Positions 51,453-61,327 of a stretch of DNA of 64,000 nt are shown piece by piece. Numbering within the stretch: the first letter of the stretch is position 1; each line of letters starts with the position of its first letter. Both the position numbers and the translations under genes were made by a program. A model generated the notes under the pieces. That model was not told the origin of the DNA and searched no databases. It was given only the letters and a program-made list of their open reading frames with translations. Location: NCBI GenBank assembly GCA_001899085.1, contig MKVB01000001.1:877687-941686 (forward strand), read 5' to 3'. This DNA comes from Devosia sp. 66-14 (GTDB lineage Bacteria; Pseudomonadota; Alphaproteobacteria; Rhizobiales; Devosiaceae).

Positions 51453-53108
51453 TTACCGGGTCAGCTTCTTGTACGTCACCCGGTGGTTGTTCACCGAGTC
51501 CGCGCCGAGCCGCCGGATCTTGTCCTGCTCGTAATCCTGGAAGTTGCCTTCGAACCACTCGAAGTGGCTGTTGCCTTCATAGGCCAGCATGTGTGTGGCC
51601 AGCCGATCGAGGAACATGCGATCGTGGCTGATGATCACGGCGCAACCGGCGAATTCCTCCAGCGCCTCTTCGAGCGCTGCGAGGGTTTCGGTGTCGAGAT
51701 CGTTGGTCGGCTCGTCGAGCAGCAGCACGTTGGCGCCCGATTTCAGCATCTTGGCGAGGTGCACGCGGTTGCGCTGCCCGCCGGAAAGATTGCCCACCTT
51801 CTGCTGCTGGTCGGCGCCCTTGAAGTTGAACGCCGAGGTGTAGGCGCGGGAGTTCATCTCGCGCTTGCCCAGCATCAGGATTTCGTTGCCGCCGGAGATT
51901 TCCTCCCACACCGTCTTGTTCGGCGCCAGCGTGTCGCGGCTCTGGTCGACATAGCCGAGGTTGACGTTGTCGGCGACGGTGATCTCGCCGGAATCAGGCT
52001 TTTCCTGGCCGGTGATCATGCGGAACAGCGTCGACTTGCCGACCCCGTTCGGGCCGATGATCCCGACAATGCCGCCCGGCGGCAGCTTGAAGGTCAGGTT
52101 GTCGATCAGCACCCGGTCGCCATAGGATTTGGTGACGCCGTTGATGTCGATGACGTTCTGGCCCAACCGCTCGCCCGGCGGGATGATGATCTGCGCCGTC
52201 GACGACTGGGTGCGGGCCTCGTTGACCTTCACCAGCTCGTCATAGGCCCGGATACGCGCCTTGGACTTGGCCATGCGGGCCTGCGGGCTCTGGCCCATCC
52301 ACTCGCGCTCGCGTTCCAGCACCTTGGCGCGGGCCGCGTCTTCCGACTGCTCCTGCGCAAAGCGCTTGGCCTTGGCGTTGAGATAGGCCGAGTAGTTGCC
52401 CTCGTAGGGCACGCCGCGGCCGCGATCGAGCTCGAGGATCCAGCCGGTGACATTGTCGAGGAAGTAGCGGTCGTGGGTGATGATCAGCACCGCGCCGGCG
52501 AATTCGCGCAGGTGGTTTTCGAGCCACGCCGTGGTCTCGGCGTCGAGATGGTTGGTCGGTTCGTCGAGCAGCAGCAGGTCGGGCTTGGACAACAGCAGCG
52601 CACAGAGCGCCACGCGGCGCTTCTCACCGCCTGACAGCGTGTCGACCGACGCATCGCCCGGCGGGCAGCCCAGCGCCTCCATGGCGACTTCGACCTGGCT
52701 GTCGAGATCCCACAGGTTCTGGCTGTCGATGATGTCCTGGAGCTTGGTCGCCTCGTCGGCGGTCTCGTCGGAATAGTTCATCATCAGTTCGTTGTAGCGA
52801 TCGATGACGTCCTTCTTCTCCTTGACGCCGGTCATCACGTTGCCCTTGACGTCGAGCGCCGGGTCGAGCTGCGGCTCCTGCGCCAGGTAGCCGACCTTGG
52901 CGCCATCGGCCACCCAGGCTTCGCCGGTAAACTCGGTGTCGATGCCGGCCATGATGCGGAGCAGCGTGGACTTACCAGAGCCGTTCGGACCCAGCACGCC
53001 GATCTTGGCGTCGGGGTAGAAACTCAGGTGGATGTTGTCGAGCACCTTCTTGCCGCTGGCATAGGCCTTGGACATTCCGTGCATGTGATAGATGAACTGG
53101 CGCGCCAT
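51453..53108 (-). CDS. ettA: Energy-dependent translational throttle protein EttA
   Basis: ABC-F ATPase that gates initiation on the ribosome according to energy charge. The 551-residue protein has two ATP-binding domains (Walker A GPNGSGKST and GPNGVGKST; signatures TLSGGEKRR and NLSGGQRNR; Walker B LLLLDEPTNHLD and LLLDEPTNDLD) and no membrane segment. The N-terminus MARQFIYHMHGMSKAY is diagnostic of EttA. ATG 53108 is used; the 70-codon longer frame is not plausible. The long inter-domain linker rich in Lys/Arg (EREREWMGQSPQARMAKSK) is the P-site tRNA interaction motif. Confidence 0.96.
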   Translation of the reverse strand: MARQFIYHMHGMSKAYASGKKVLDNIHLSFYPDAKIGVLGPNGSGKSTLLRIMAGIDTEFTGEAWVADGAKVGYLAQEPQLDPALDVKGNVMTGVKEKKDVIDRYNELMMNYSDETADEATKLQDIIDSQNLWDLDSQVEVAMEALGCPPGDASVDTLSGGEKRRVALCALLLSKPDLLLLDEPTNHLDAETTAWLENHLREFAGAVLIITHDRYFLDNVTGWILELDRGRGVPYEGNYSAYLNAKAKRFAQEQSEDAARAKVLEREREWMGQSPQARMAKSKARIRAYDELVKVNEARTQSSTAQIIIPPGERLGQNVIDINGVTKSYGDRVLIDNLTFKLPPGGIVGIIGPNGVGKSTLFRMITGQEKPDSGEITVADNVNLGYVDQSRDTLAPNKTVWEEISGGNEILMLGKREMNSRAYTSAFNFKGADQQQKVGNLSGGQRNRVHLAKMLKSGANVLLLDEPTNDLDTETLAALEEALEEFAGCAVIISHDRMFLDRLATHMLAYEGNSHFEWFEGNFQDYEQDKIRRLGADSVNNHRVTYKKLTR

Positions 53109-53188
53109 GAGGGCACTGCTCCCGCCGCTGGTAGCTTGAATTGCGAGCGCCGTATGTAGGGGAAGCGGGCGCGCGGGGCAACACCGCC

Positions 53189-54952
53189 TCAGGTTAACGG
53201 CCAGACCAGCTGCAGCAGCGGCACCGCGATGACGATGACGAGGATGGAAAGCGGCAGCCCCAGCCGCCAGTAATCGCCGAAGCGATAGCCGCCCGGCCCC
53301 ATCACCAGCGTGTTGCACTGGTGCCCGATCGGCGTCAGGAAGTCGCAGCCGGCGCCGATGGCGACCGCCATCAGGAACGCTTCGGGCCTCAGCCCGAGAT
53401 CGGTGGCGAAGGTCGCGGCGATCGGCGCCATCACCAGCACCGTCGCGGCATTGTTGAGGAACGGCGTCACCGCCATCGCGGCGACGAGGATCACCGCCAG
53501 CGCCCCGATCGGCGGCAACCCCATCGACACCTGTCCCAACCAGGCCGCGATCAGGTCGGTCGCCCCGGTTTCGCGCAGCGAGTCGCTGACCGGGATCAGC
53601 GCCGCCAGCATGATCAGAATCGGCCCATCGAGTTGCCGGTAGATATCGCGCAACGGCAGCGCCCCGCTGGCGACGATCAATACGGCTGCCGCAAAGAAGG
53701 CGATCGGCACCGGCGCCCAGCCGAGCGCAGTGACCAGCATCGCGGCCCCGAGGATGGCGATCGGCAGCAGCCGGTTGCGGACGCTCCCCAGTTGCAGGTC
53801 GCGCTCGGCCAGCGGCAGCGCATCGAGATCGCGCAGCTGCTCGCCCATCTGCGCCCGGCTGCCGCGCAGCAGCACCACATCCCCCTCCTCCAGCCGGATC
53901 TGGCCCAGCCGTTCGGAGAAGCGCCGCTCGCGCCGGCTCACCGCCAGCAGGTTGAGGCCGGTCCGCTCGAACAGCGCGAAATCGCGCGCCGTGCTGCCCT
54001 CGAGCGGCGAGTTCGGCCCGATGATCGCCTCGATGGTGACGAGATCCAGCCCCGGCGCATGCGCCCGGTCGGACAGCGACAACCCGCCCCGCTCGATCAT
54101 CCGGTCGAGCGCCTCGGGCTCGCCTTCGACGATCACCCGGTCGCCGTCACGCAGCACCGCATCGGGGAACGGCGTGCGGCGCCCACCCTTGGCCGAAACG
54201 ATCGAGGTGATCATCGCCTTGCCGCCCGACATCTTGTGCAGGTCGCTGACGGTCTTTTCGAGCGCTGCCGAGTTCGCTCCGACCGTCGCTTCGGTGGTGT
54301 AGTTCTTGATCTCGATCGCCTCGCCCACCGCCAGCCCCTCGCGCTTGCGCTCGGGCAGCAGCCAGTAGAAGAAGACGAGGAAGATCACTCCGGCGACGGC
54401 GAGCGCCAGGCCTACCGCCGTGAAATCGAACATGTGAAAGCTCGTGCCGGTCAGGTCCTCGCGCACCCGCGACACGATGATGTTGGGCGAGGTGCCGATC
54501 TGCGTCATCAGCCCGCCGAGCAGCGCGGCGAACGACATCGGCATCAGGAAACGCGACGGCGACACGCCCGAGCGCCGCGCCATCTGGAAGGCGATCGGGA
54601 GCATGATCGCCAGCGCCCCGATATTCTTGACGAAGGCCGAGAGCACCGCGACGACGGTGACGAGGATCAACAGTTGCACGCGCGGCGCCGAAACGTTGGG
54701 CGCGATGCGGGCCAGCGCAATGTCCATGATGCCTGACCGCGACACCGCCGCACTCACCACCAGCGCGCTGCCGACGATAATGACGATATCGTCCGAGAGC
54801 CCCGAGAACGCCTTCTCCGCGGGCACGACGCCCACCACCACCGCCGCCAGCAGCGCCAGCGCCGCCACCAGGTCGTAACGCAACTTCCCCCAGACGAACG
54901 CCACCATCATCAGCCCGACCACGGTGAAGGACAGCATCTGCGGCAATGTCAT
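53189..54952 (-). CDS. SLC13-family permease with RCK/TrkA-C domains
   Basis: A 587-residue inner-membrane transporter of the divalent anion:Na+ symporter (SLC13/CitM-like) group. Two halves of membrane helices (residues about 1-195 and 385-587) flank a central cytoplasmic insert with two TrkA-C/RCK-C domains (about residues 205-370; IVEGEPEALDRMIERGGLSLSD and LAVSRRERRFSERLGQIRLEEGDVVLLRGSR). Proteins of this build are often annotated as sulfate or di/tricarboxylate transporters; the substrate is not predictable here. ATG 54952 is used; longer frames extend beyond the first helix with hydrophilic sequence. Confidence 0.9.
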   Translation of the reverse strand: MTLPQMLSFTVVGLMMVAFVWGKLRYDLVAALALLAAVVVGVVPAEKAFSGLSDDIVIIVGSALVVSAAVSRSGIMDIALARIAPNVSAPRVQLLILVTVVAVLSAFVKNIGALAIMLPIAFQMARRSGVSPSRFLMPMSFAALLGGLMTQIGTSPNIIVSRVREDLTGTSFHMFDFTAVGLALAVAGVIFLVFFYWLLPERKREGLAVGEAIEIKNYTTEATVGANSAALEKTVSDLHKMSGGKAMITSIVSAKGGRRTPFPDAVLRDGDRVIVEGEPEALDRMIERGGLSLSDRAHAPGLDLVTIEAIIGPNSPLEGSTARDFALFERTGLNLLAVSRRERRFSERLGQIRLEEGDVVLLRGSRAQMGEQLRDLDALPLAERDLQLGSVRNRLLPIAILGAAMLVTALGWAPVPIAFFAAAVLIVASGALPLRDIYRQLDGPILIMLAALIPVSDSLRETGATDLIAAWLGQVSMGLPPIGALAVILVAAMAVTPFLNNAATVLVMAPIAATFATDLGLRPEAFLMAVAIGAGCDFLTPIGHQCNTLVMGPGGYRFGDYWRLGLPLSILVIVIAVPLLQLVWPLT

Positions 54953-55094
54953 GCGGTCGGGCCTCCGGCTGCCGGATGCATAACGTGCTTCGCGCCGTCC
55001 TCGAACATCACGAAAAAGAAAAATCGGAACGGGAACCATTCCGCTCCTGCAGTTCGGGCTGCCAGTATCGGCCGACCAATCGGGAGGATTCGAC

Positions 55095-55997
55095 GTGCCG
55101 CAACAACCCAACTTCGCCCGCCGCGGCCGCAGTCTCTTGCCGGGCCAGGTGTCGGAGCTGACCATCATCGATGTCGATGGCGGCAATCGGCAGGTGCTGT
55201 TCACCGCCGACGAGATCATCGAGGCGCCGAACTGGACGCCCGACGGCCGGACCCTGGTGTTCAACGCTGGCGGCGAACTCTGGACCATCGCTGCCGACGG
55301 CACCGGCGAGATCGAGAAGCTCGATACCGGGCACCTGAACGACCTCAACAACGACCATGTGCTGTCGCCCGATGGCACGACGGTCTATGTGAGCTCCGAC
55401 GACGGACACCTCTATGCCGTGCCGATCGCCGGCGGCGCCCCGCGGCGGGTGTCGAACAGCTACCCGCATCGGCATCACTACTACCTCCACGGCATTTCAC
55501 CCGACGGCGAGACGCTTTCCTATGTCGGCATCAACGCCGTCGGGGATAACCAGTGGGCCAAGGTGAACATCTGGACCATCCCGGCGGCCGGTGGACCGGA
55601 CCGGCAGCTGACCGATGTGCTGATGCCCAATGACGGCGCCGAGTACTCGCCTGACGGCGAGTGGATCTGGTTCAACTCCGAGCAGGGCTCGCCCGGTCAC
55701 GCCCAGATCTTCAAGATGCGCACCGACGGCTCCGCCCTCACGCAGATCACCTTCGACGAGCGGGTAAACTGGTTCCCGCATTTCGCGCCCGACGGCCAGT
55801 CGATCGCCTATCTCAGCTACCCGCCCGGGACCAAGGGCCACCCCGCCGACAAGGACGTGATCCTCCGCTTCATGCGTCCCGACGGCACCGGCACCCGCGA
55901 CATCGTCCGCTTCAACGGCGGCCAGGGGACCATAAACGTCAACTCCTGGGCACCGGACAGCCGGCGGTTTGCCTATGTGGCGTATCCGGTGGGGTAA
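55095..55997 (+). CDS. TolB-like beta-propeller protein
   Basis: The 300-residue protein is made of PD40/WD40-like blades (WTPDGRTLVFNAGGELWTI, LSPDGTTVYVSSDDGHLYAV, YSPDGEWIWFNSEQGSPG, FAPDGQSIAYLSYPPG), the repeated x-PDG-x pattern of the TolB C-terminal propeller. There is no signal peptide, so unlike TolB it is probably cytoplasmic. The GTG start at 55095 follows GGGAGG. It stands divergent from the SLC13 gene and is monocistronic. Possibly a sugar- or peptide-binding scaffold; the ligand is unknown. Confidence 0.88.
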   Translation: MPQQPNFARRGRSLLPGQVSELTIIDVDGGNRQVLFTADEIIEAPNWTPDGRTLVFNAGGELWTIAADGTGEIEKLDTGHLNDLNNDHVLSPDGTTVYVSSDDGHLYAVPIAGGAPRRVSNSYPHRHHYYLHGISPDGETLSYVGINAVGDNQWAKVNIWTIPAAGGPDRQLTDVLMPNDGAEYSPDGEWIWFNSEQGSPGHAQIFKMRTDGSALTQITFDERVNWFPHFAPDGQSIAYLSYPPGTKGHPADKDVILRFMRPDGTGTRDIVRFNGGQGTINVNSWAPDSRRFAYVAYPVG

Positions 55998-56072
55998 TGC
56001 GGCTGGCGGCGCCGGCGCCCATGGTGCCCAAATGGGAGACCGCAGTCGCCTCCCAGCTTCGCGGCAGAGGCT

Positions 56073-56214
56073 CCCTCACCTCTCCCTTGGGGGAGAGGTC
56101 GACGCGCAGCGTCGGGTGAGGAGGCCTTCCTTCTCCGCCGGTGTTTGCGGCAAGGCCCCCTCACCCGGCTCGCCTGCGGCGATCCGACCTCTCCCCCAAG
56201 GGAGAGGTGAAGGG
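56073..56214. repeat. CCCTCACC/CTCTCCC-type palindromic element
   Basis: TCACCTCTCCCTTGGGGG at 56076 onward is matched by an exact complement ending at 56210; each inner arm is 24 bases long, with flanking CCCTCACC and GGGTGAGG words. Family resemblance to the elements at 43636-43768 and 61448-61556 is at the level of outer words and architecture; the core stems differ. It fills the convergent gap between the propeller gene and the Lrp-type gene. Confidence 0.85.
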
Positions 56215-56225
56215 CCCCGCTCCCC

Positions 56226-56702
56226 TCAAAACTCCAGCACCCGCCCATCCACCACTTCCTTCATCACGAAGAACGTGCGTGTCTGCCTTACCCCCGGCAG
56301 CCCGATCAGTTGCGTGCCGTGCAGGCGGTTGAAATCGGCCATGTCGCGCACCCGGATCTTCAGGAAATAGTCGAAGTCGCCGGCCACCAGGTGGCAATCG
56401 AGCACGAATTTCAGCTTCTCGGCCGCGCTCTCGAAGGCGGCGAAGCTCTCGGGCGTCGAGCGGTCGAGCACCACCCCGACCAGCACGAGCGTTCCCAGTT
56501 CGACTTTCTGCGGCGCCACCACCGCCCGGAAGCCCGAGATATAGCCGGCGTCGATCAGTTGCTGGGTGCGCCGATGGCAGGTTGCGGCGCTGACCCCGAC
56601 TTCCGCCGCGAGATCGGCATTGCTGATCCGGCCATCGCGCTGCAGGGCACGCAGCATCCGCAAGTCGATGCGGTCGAGATCGGTCTCGGAAGATTCTTTC
56701 AT
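56226..56702 (-). CDS. acdR: Lrp/AsnC-family regulator, probable AcdR
   Basis: A 158-residue Lrp/AsnC regulator with an N-terminal HTH ([45 protein letters not shown]) and a C-terminal RAM ligand domain ([26 protein letters not shown], then [16 protein letters not shown]). It is divergent from the ACC deaminase gene, the arrangement known for AcdR, which activates acdS. ATG 56702 gives the expected family length. The function rests on context; other Lrp proteins would look the same. Confidence 0.85.
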   Translation of the reverse strand: MKESSETDLDRIDLRMLRALQRDGRISNADLAAEVGVSAATCHRRTQQLIDAGYISGFRAVVAPQKVELGTLVLVGVVLDRSTPESFAAFESAAEKLKFVLDCHLVAGDFDYFLKIRVRDMADFNRLHGTQLIGLPGVRQTRTFFVMKEVVDGRVLEF

Positions 56703-56845
56703 TCTGGCACCTATTGTCGGCAGTCGATGCATATCTGGATGAAAACCAACCTGCATCCTGCTCACTTCATACCCCCACATTGAAAGCACCTATCGCGAGA
56801 CAATTGCTAGCCTCGAGTCAGATTTCGAGCTCAAGGACCCTCGGC

Positions 56846-57862
56846 ATGAACCTCGCGAAATTCCCGCGCTATCCCCTCACCTTCGGCCCCACCCCGATCG
56901 AGAAGCTGGAGCGCCTCAGCGCCCATCTCGGCGGCGGGGTCGAGCTTTATGCCAAGCGCGAGGATTGCAATTCCGGCCTGGCCTTCGGCGGCAACAAGCT
57001 CAGGAAGCTCGAGTACATCGTGCCCGATGCCATCGCTTCGGGCGCCGATACGCTGGTGTCGATCGGCGGCGTCCAGTCCAACCACACTCGGATGGTCGCG
57101 GCCGTTGCTGCCAAGATCGGCTTCAAATGCCGGCTGGTGCAGGAGAGCTGGGTGCCGCACGAGGACGCGGTTTACGACCGGGTCGGCAACATCATGCTGA
57201 GCCGCATCATGGGCGCCGATGTGCGGCTGGTCGATGATGGCTTCGATATCGGCATCCGCGACAGCTGGAAGAATGCCATCGCCGAGGTCGAAGCGGCGGG
57301 CGGCAAGCCCTACCCGATTCCCGCCGGCGCCTCGGTGCATAAGTTCGGCGGCCTCGGCTATGTCGGCTTTGCCGAGGAAGTGCGTGCCCAGGAAGCCGAG
57401 CTTGGCTTCCAGTTCGACTACATCGTCGTCTGCACCGTCACCGGCTCGACCCATGCCGGCATGCTGGTCGGCTTTGCCGCCGATGGCCGCGCCCGCCAGG
57501 TCATCGGCATCGACGCCTCGTGCACGCCGCAGCAGACCCGCGCACAGGTGCTGGAGATCGCCCAGCGCACCGCCCAACTGGTGGAGCTCGGCCGTCCCGT
57601 CGTCGGCGACGACGTCGTGCTGCTCGAGGAATATGCCTACCCGATCTACGGCGTCCCCTCCGAGGAGACCAAGCAAGCGATCCGTCTCGTCGCCCGCCTC
57701 GAAGGCATGATCACCGACCCGGTCTACGAGGGCAAATCCATGCAGGGGATGATCGACCTGGTCGAGACCGGCTACTTCCCCAAGGGCAGCAGGGTGCTCT
57801 ACGCCCATCTGGGCGGCGCCCCTGCCCTCAACGGCTACGGCTATGCCTTCCGCAACGGCTGA
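56846..57862 (+). CDS. acdS: 1-aminocyclopropane-1-carboxylate deaminase AcdS
   Basis: PLP enzyme that opens the plant ethylene precursor ACC to 2-oxobutanoate and ammonia, typical of plant-associated bacteria. The 338-residue protein has [21 protein letters not shown] (PLP lysine), [39 protein letters not shown] and [18 protein letters not shown] with [17 protein letters not shown]; the ASVHK and EGM/LGG segments separate true ACC deaminase from D-cysteine desulfhydrase. ATG 56846 follows AAGGA. It is divergent from an Lrp-type gene (143-base spacer) and ends exactly where the opposite-strand MCP-like gene ends. Confidence 0.93.
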   Translation: MNLAKFPRYPLTFGPTPIEKLERLSAHLGGGVELYAKREDCNSGLAFGGNKLRKLEYIVPDAIASGADTLVSIGGVQSNHTRMVAAVAAKIGFKCRLVQESWVPHEDAVYDRVGNIMLSRIMGADVRLVDDGFDIGIRDSWKNAIAEVEAAGGKPYPIPAGASVHKFGGLGYVGFAEEVRAQEAELGFQFDYIVVCTVTGSTHAGMLVGFAADGRARQVIGIDASCTPQQTRAQVLEIAQRTAQLVELGRPVVGDDVVLLEEYAYPIYGVPSEETKQAIRLVARLEGMITDPVYEGKSMQGMIDLVETGYFPKGSRVLYAHLGGAPALNGYGYAFRNG

Positions 57863-58891
57863 TCAGCGCTGCACCACCACTCCGGTCCAGCCCATCCCGT
57901 CATACTCCTGGTAGCCGTGGGTGCGGGCAAAGGCGATCAAGGCGCCGTCCGCCCCCACATGGCTGCCACGCAGCTGTCCGCCGGTCTCGAGGTGGAAGGG
58001 CTGAAACAGCAATGCCGGGTTGGTGCTGGCGATGACCCGGCTCTGCCCGTCGAGCAGCATCACCGTGGTCCGCGCCCGCTCGGCCGGGCTCAACGCGATC
58101 TCGTTGGCGACAATGGTTGCGCCCTGCGCCTCCCAGTCGAAATAGACCCCGAGTGCGCCAAGCGCCGCGCCGTTGGTGTCGCCGCCGGTCCGCACTGCCG
58201 TGCCATAGATCAGCACCTGCCGGCCGGATTGGCTACGGCTCCGACGCACCTCGTCGGCGACATACTGGTCGCCGCCGCGGGTCGCCATCGCCTCGCGGAA
58301 CCACACCGCCGTCTCGTAGTCGAGCCCCATCACCTTGGGTCGGTAAACCGGGTTGGCGTTGGCAAGCGCCCGGCCCGCCGCGTCGACCAGCACCAGGTCG
58401 GAATAGACGGTATAGTAGCGGTGAATGATCGCCAGCCGCTCGGTCGCATGCGCCAGGTGCTCCGGCGTCGGCTCGGCCAGAGCGCGCCACAGCGCAGCAT
58501 CGGTGGCCCACCAGCGGACGTCTGCAGTGCGCTCGTAGAGATTGCGCACGATCAGTTGCACCAGCGCCTCGGCCAGATCGATCAACCGCGCCCCTTCCAG
58601 CATTCCAACCCGGCTGCGGCTCTCTTCGATCCTGAGCAGCAGGTCGCGCTGGAAGGTCGCAGCGGTTTCCGCCTGCAACTCCGCCAGCCGCTGCACCTCG
58701 TGGGCCACCACCGAGAAACTGCGCCCCGCCTCTCCGGCCCGCGCCGCCTCGATCACCGCGTTGAGCGCCAGGAGCTTGGTCTGGGTCGCGACCTGCCGAT
58801 TGGCCGCACCATACCGTTCAAGATCGTCGCTGATCTGCTCTATGACGGCGCGCACGCCATCAGGCGCCGTCGCGCCGTTATTCGAAGCCAT
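57863..58891 (-). CDS. Soluble MCP-like protein with C-terminal Cache-like sensor (reversed order)
   Basis: A 342-residue protein without any membrane helix. An N-terminal segment (about residues 10-75) matches the signalling hairpin tip of methyl-accepting chemotaxis proteins ([18 protein letters not shown], then [16 protein letters not shown]). The rest (about 95-340) resembles a Cache/PDC sensor with an N-terminal long helix ([38 protein letters not shown]). Normal MCPs have the sensor first and a membrane anchor. It may be a cytoplasmic sensor. The stop abuts that of acdS. Confidence 0.82.
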   Translation of the reverse strand: MASNNGATAPDGVRAVIEQISDDLERYGAANRQVATQTKLLALNAVIEAARAGEAGRSFSVVAHEVQRLAELQAETAATFQRDLLLRIEESRSRVGMLEGARLIDLAEALVQLIVRNLYERTADVRWWATDAALWRALAEPTPEHLAHATERLAIIHRYYTVYSDLVLVDAAGRALANANPVYRPKVMGLDYETAVWFREAMATRGGDQYVADEVRRSRSQSGRQVLIYGTAVRTGGDTNGAALGALGVYFDWEAQGATIVANEIALSPAERARTTVMLLDGQSRVIASTNPALLFQPFHLETGGQLRGSHVGADGALIAFARTHGYQEYDGMGWTGVVVQR

Positions 58892-59000
58892 GTCCAGATG
58901 TCATCCCGTTGCATTCCCGCTCACAGGATAGGCACAGCCCAATGATTCAGCAGGTAAAGGAATCGCGCCTCACCCATGCGTCAGGCACAGGCCAGCTCTG

Positions 59001-59678
59001 CTAACCGGCCACCTCGGCGATCAGCCACCGCGCGATCGGCGCGGTGTTGGCGAAGTGCTCGAGGCAAACCTCGGCGAAATCCGGCTCGGCCGCCGCGCTG
59101 GCCGGCAGTTCGAGGCCCGCAGTCAGCCCTTCATAGAGCAGGAACTCTGCCCGATCCGGATCGGTCTCGAACCCGCGCGGCATCAGTTTTCGTGTCTTCT
59201 CGCCGATGTTGTAGGCGCCCTTCGCCTTCACCGCCGCCACCGCCGCGACCAGCGCCTTGCCGGAGCGCGGATGGATGATCGATTGGCGGAAACTGTCGAG
59301 CGTCTCCTTGTCGAAGCCGTACATGCCCGTGCCGAGAAACACCCGCTCCGCCTCGATATGGACGTAGAAGCCCGGCCGGTCCCAGCCACGCCTGTCGCCA
59401 TGCCAGAACCACAGCGCCAGATGCTGTTTGTACGGGCGCTTGTCCTTGGAAAACCGGATGTCGCGGTTGATGCGCGAGATCGAGCCGTTGACCTTGGGGT
59501 CGAACTGCACCTCGGGCGAGATCGCTTTGAGTTTCGGGCCGATCTCGGCGACGAAGGCCTTGCCCGGCTCCACATACCCGGCCTCGTAGAGCGGCCGGTT
59601 GGCATCGAACCACGCCTTCTCATTGTGCGCCGCGATCCCCGCGAGGAACTCGAAGGTCTGCTTGGGGAACCCGCTCAT
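59001..59678 (-). CDS. DUF2461 protein
   Basis: The 225-residue cytosolic protein belongs to the DUF2461 (TIGR02453) family: FEFLAGIAAHNEKAWFDANRPLYE at the start, INRDIRFSKDKRPYKQHLALWFWHG in the middle and SIIHPRSGKALVAAVAAV after. The function is unknown in all relatives. It starts at ATG 59678 overlapping the stop of the pentapeptide membrane protein (ATGA), implying translational coupling and a possible functional link. Confidence 0.92.
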   Translation of the reverse strand: MSGFPKQTFEFLAGIAAHNEKAWFDANRPLYEAGYVEPGKAFVAEIGPKLKAISPEVQFDPKVNGSISRINRDIRFSKDKRPYKQHLALWFWHGDRRGWDRPGFYVHIEAERVFLGTGMYGFDKETLDSFRQSIIHPRSGKALVAAVAAVKAKGAYNIGEKTRKLMPRGFETDPDRAEFLLYEGLTAGLELPASAAAEPDFAEVCLEHFANTAPIARWLIAEVAG

Positions 59679-61327
59679 TCGAACGCTCCTACCCGTGTGA
59701 TCCGAAAGGCCGGCTTGGCCTCGAGCCCATCCAGCCACGCATCGGACCAGCGCGGGTGGCGGGCAAACTCCTCGGCGGCAAGCGGCGCAATCTCGAACCG
59801 CTCACGCACGAAACTCTCGGGCGCTGCCTGCTGCGCGACGGTATCGAGGAAGCCGGCATCGAACACGATGGCGCCATCGAAATCGACGCTCTTGAGATCG
59901 GCGCCGCTGAAATCCACCACCCCGAAAATGGTGTTGCGGAACGTGCTGCCGGCCATCGAGGTCCCGGCAAACGTGGTGTTGTGCACCACGCCGCCATCGA
60001 AATTGATGCCGAAGCCGCGGCTGCCGTCGAACGAGGCATGCTTCAGAATGGCGCCAGAGAAATCGGCGCCGGACAGCTGCGCGCCCTGCTTCAACCCTTC
60101 CCCGCCGGAGATCGAAGGCAACTCGCCGGCGGTGAACCGGGTATAGTTGATGCTGGCGTTGCGGAACCGCGCATGCTCGAGATAGGCGCCATCGAACTCG
60201 GCGCCCACCAGCAACTGCCGGTCGAAATTGGCAAAGCGCAGCGCCGCGAAGTGAAAGCGGATGGCGCTGCCGGTGCTGGCCGACCGCACCTCGGCAAAGC
60301 TGAAATCGGCGCCGTTCAGCGTCGAGAAGTCGGTGAGCCCGTTGGAGATCAAGAGGCCGATGATCTGGCCGCGCTCCGGCGACAGCGGCCGATCCGACAT
60401 CACGCCGGTCTGCTCGCCGGCAAACTGCACCGCCCCACTCGCCGCATCGAGCTGCTGGCGCACCGTCGCCGACGCCGCGAGGTCGGTGCGGCGCAGCAGG
60501 CCGGACGACATCAAGAGGTTCTCATCGAGATCGGTCAGCGGGTTGCGCAGATATCGGTAGGGTCGCGCCGCGGTGGTCGCGGCGATGATGCGGGCCCGTA
60601 GTCCCGGGCTGAGCAGCGCAATGGCGGGCTGGTCGCCGGCAAAGGTGTTAAACCCGGCCACCTCCTGCGCCACCTGCGCCCCGATCTCGAGAATCTCCGG
60701 CACGATCGCGGTGGAGCGCTGCGCTTCTCCCAGCTCGATCTGGCTCTGGATGAAGCGGTTCTGTTCCTCGATCCGACCGTTCTGATCCTGCATCAGCCCG
60801 ATCTGGGTGCGCAGCAGCTGGTTCTGCTGAAACAGCAGCGCCGAGCCCGCCAGCGCCGCGATCGCCGCGATGAAGGCGGTGATCGTCGCCATCAGCCAGC
60901 GCCGGGTCGAGACCCAGGCGTAGCGGGCCAGCACCAGCTCGGCGAGATCGCGCGCCGACTCGGTCGCTTCGGCCACCTTCTGCAGCGCCGCAAAGCGCGC
61001 CACTTCCGAGAGCGGCCGGGCGAAACGCTCCATTTCCACTTCGCCGCGCCTGAACAGGCTCTGCCAGATCTGGCGCCGGAAGATCATCAGCACGGCGCTG
61101 ACGACCAGCACCAGGACGAGGAAACCGAACAGCAGCCCGAACACCACGCCGCCATTCGAGGTGACGAACTCCACCCCGAAGGTGGCCAGCGGGAAGCCGA
61201 CGACGACACCGACGATGAAAACGACGATCGCAATGCCCAACGTCGCCATCGCGGCGTTGAACGCCTTGGCCCGCTCGCCGGGCCGATCCACTTCCGGCGC
61301 CGGTTGCCCCTGCTTGTCGTCAGTCAT
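59675..61327 (-). CDS. Membrane protein with C-terminal pentapeptide repeats
   Basis: The 550-residue protein has three membrane helices (about residues 26-50, 60-83 and 145-166), a coiled coil at 167-201 (QNQLLRTQIGLMQDQNGRI), an intermediate helical domain, and a right-handed beta-helix of pentapeptide repeats (about 335-510; LNGADFSFAEV, LRFANFDRQLLVG, AEFDGAYLEHARF, SGADFSGAILKHASF). The quadrilateral beta-helix often mimics DNA or acts as a scaffold, but here it is membrane-tethered. The stop overlaps the DUF2461 start. The function is unknown. Confidence 0.87.
   Translation of the reverse strand: MTDDKQGQPAPEVDRPGERAKAFNAAMATLGIAIVVFIVGVVVGFPLATFGVEFVTSNGGVVFGLLFGFLVLVLVVSAVLMIFRRQIWQSLFRRGEVEMERFARPLSEVARFAALQKVAEATESARDLAELVLARYAWVSTRRWLMATITAFIAAIAALAGSALLFQQNQLLRTQIGLMQDQNGRIEEQNRFIQSQIELGEAQRSTAIVPEILEIGAQVAQEVAGFNTFAGDQPAIALLSPGLRARIIAATTAARPYRYLRNPLTDLDENLLMSSGLLRRTDLAASATVRQQLDAASGAVQFAGEQTGVMSDRPLSPERGQIIGLLISNGLTDFSTLNGADFSFAEVRSASTGSAIRFHFAALRFANFDRQLLVGAEFDGAYLEHARFRNASINYTRFTAGELPSISGGEGLKQGAQLSGADFSGAILKHASFDGSRGFGINFDGGVVHNTTFAGTSMAGSTFRNTIFGVVDFSGADLKSVDFDGAIVFDAGFLDTVAQQAAPESFVRERFEIAPLAAEEFARHPRWSDAWLDGLEAKPAFRITRVGAFE

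Noticed and set aside
50226-52634. 802-codon open frame antisense to the ADP-ribosylglycohydrolase and ettA genes
   Set aside because: Same reason: a GC-driven shadow of two clear families on the other strand.
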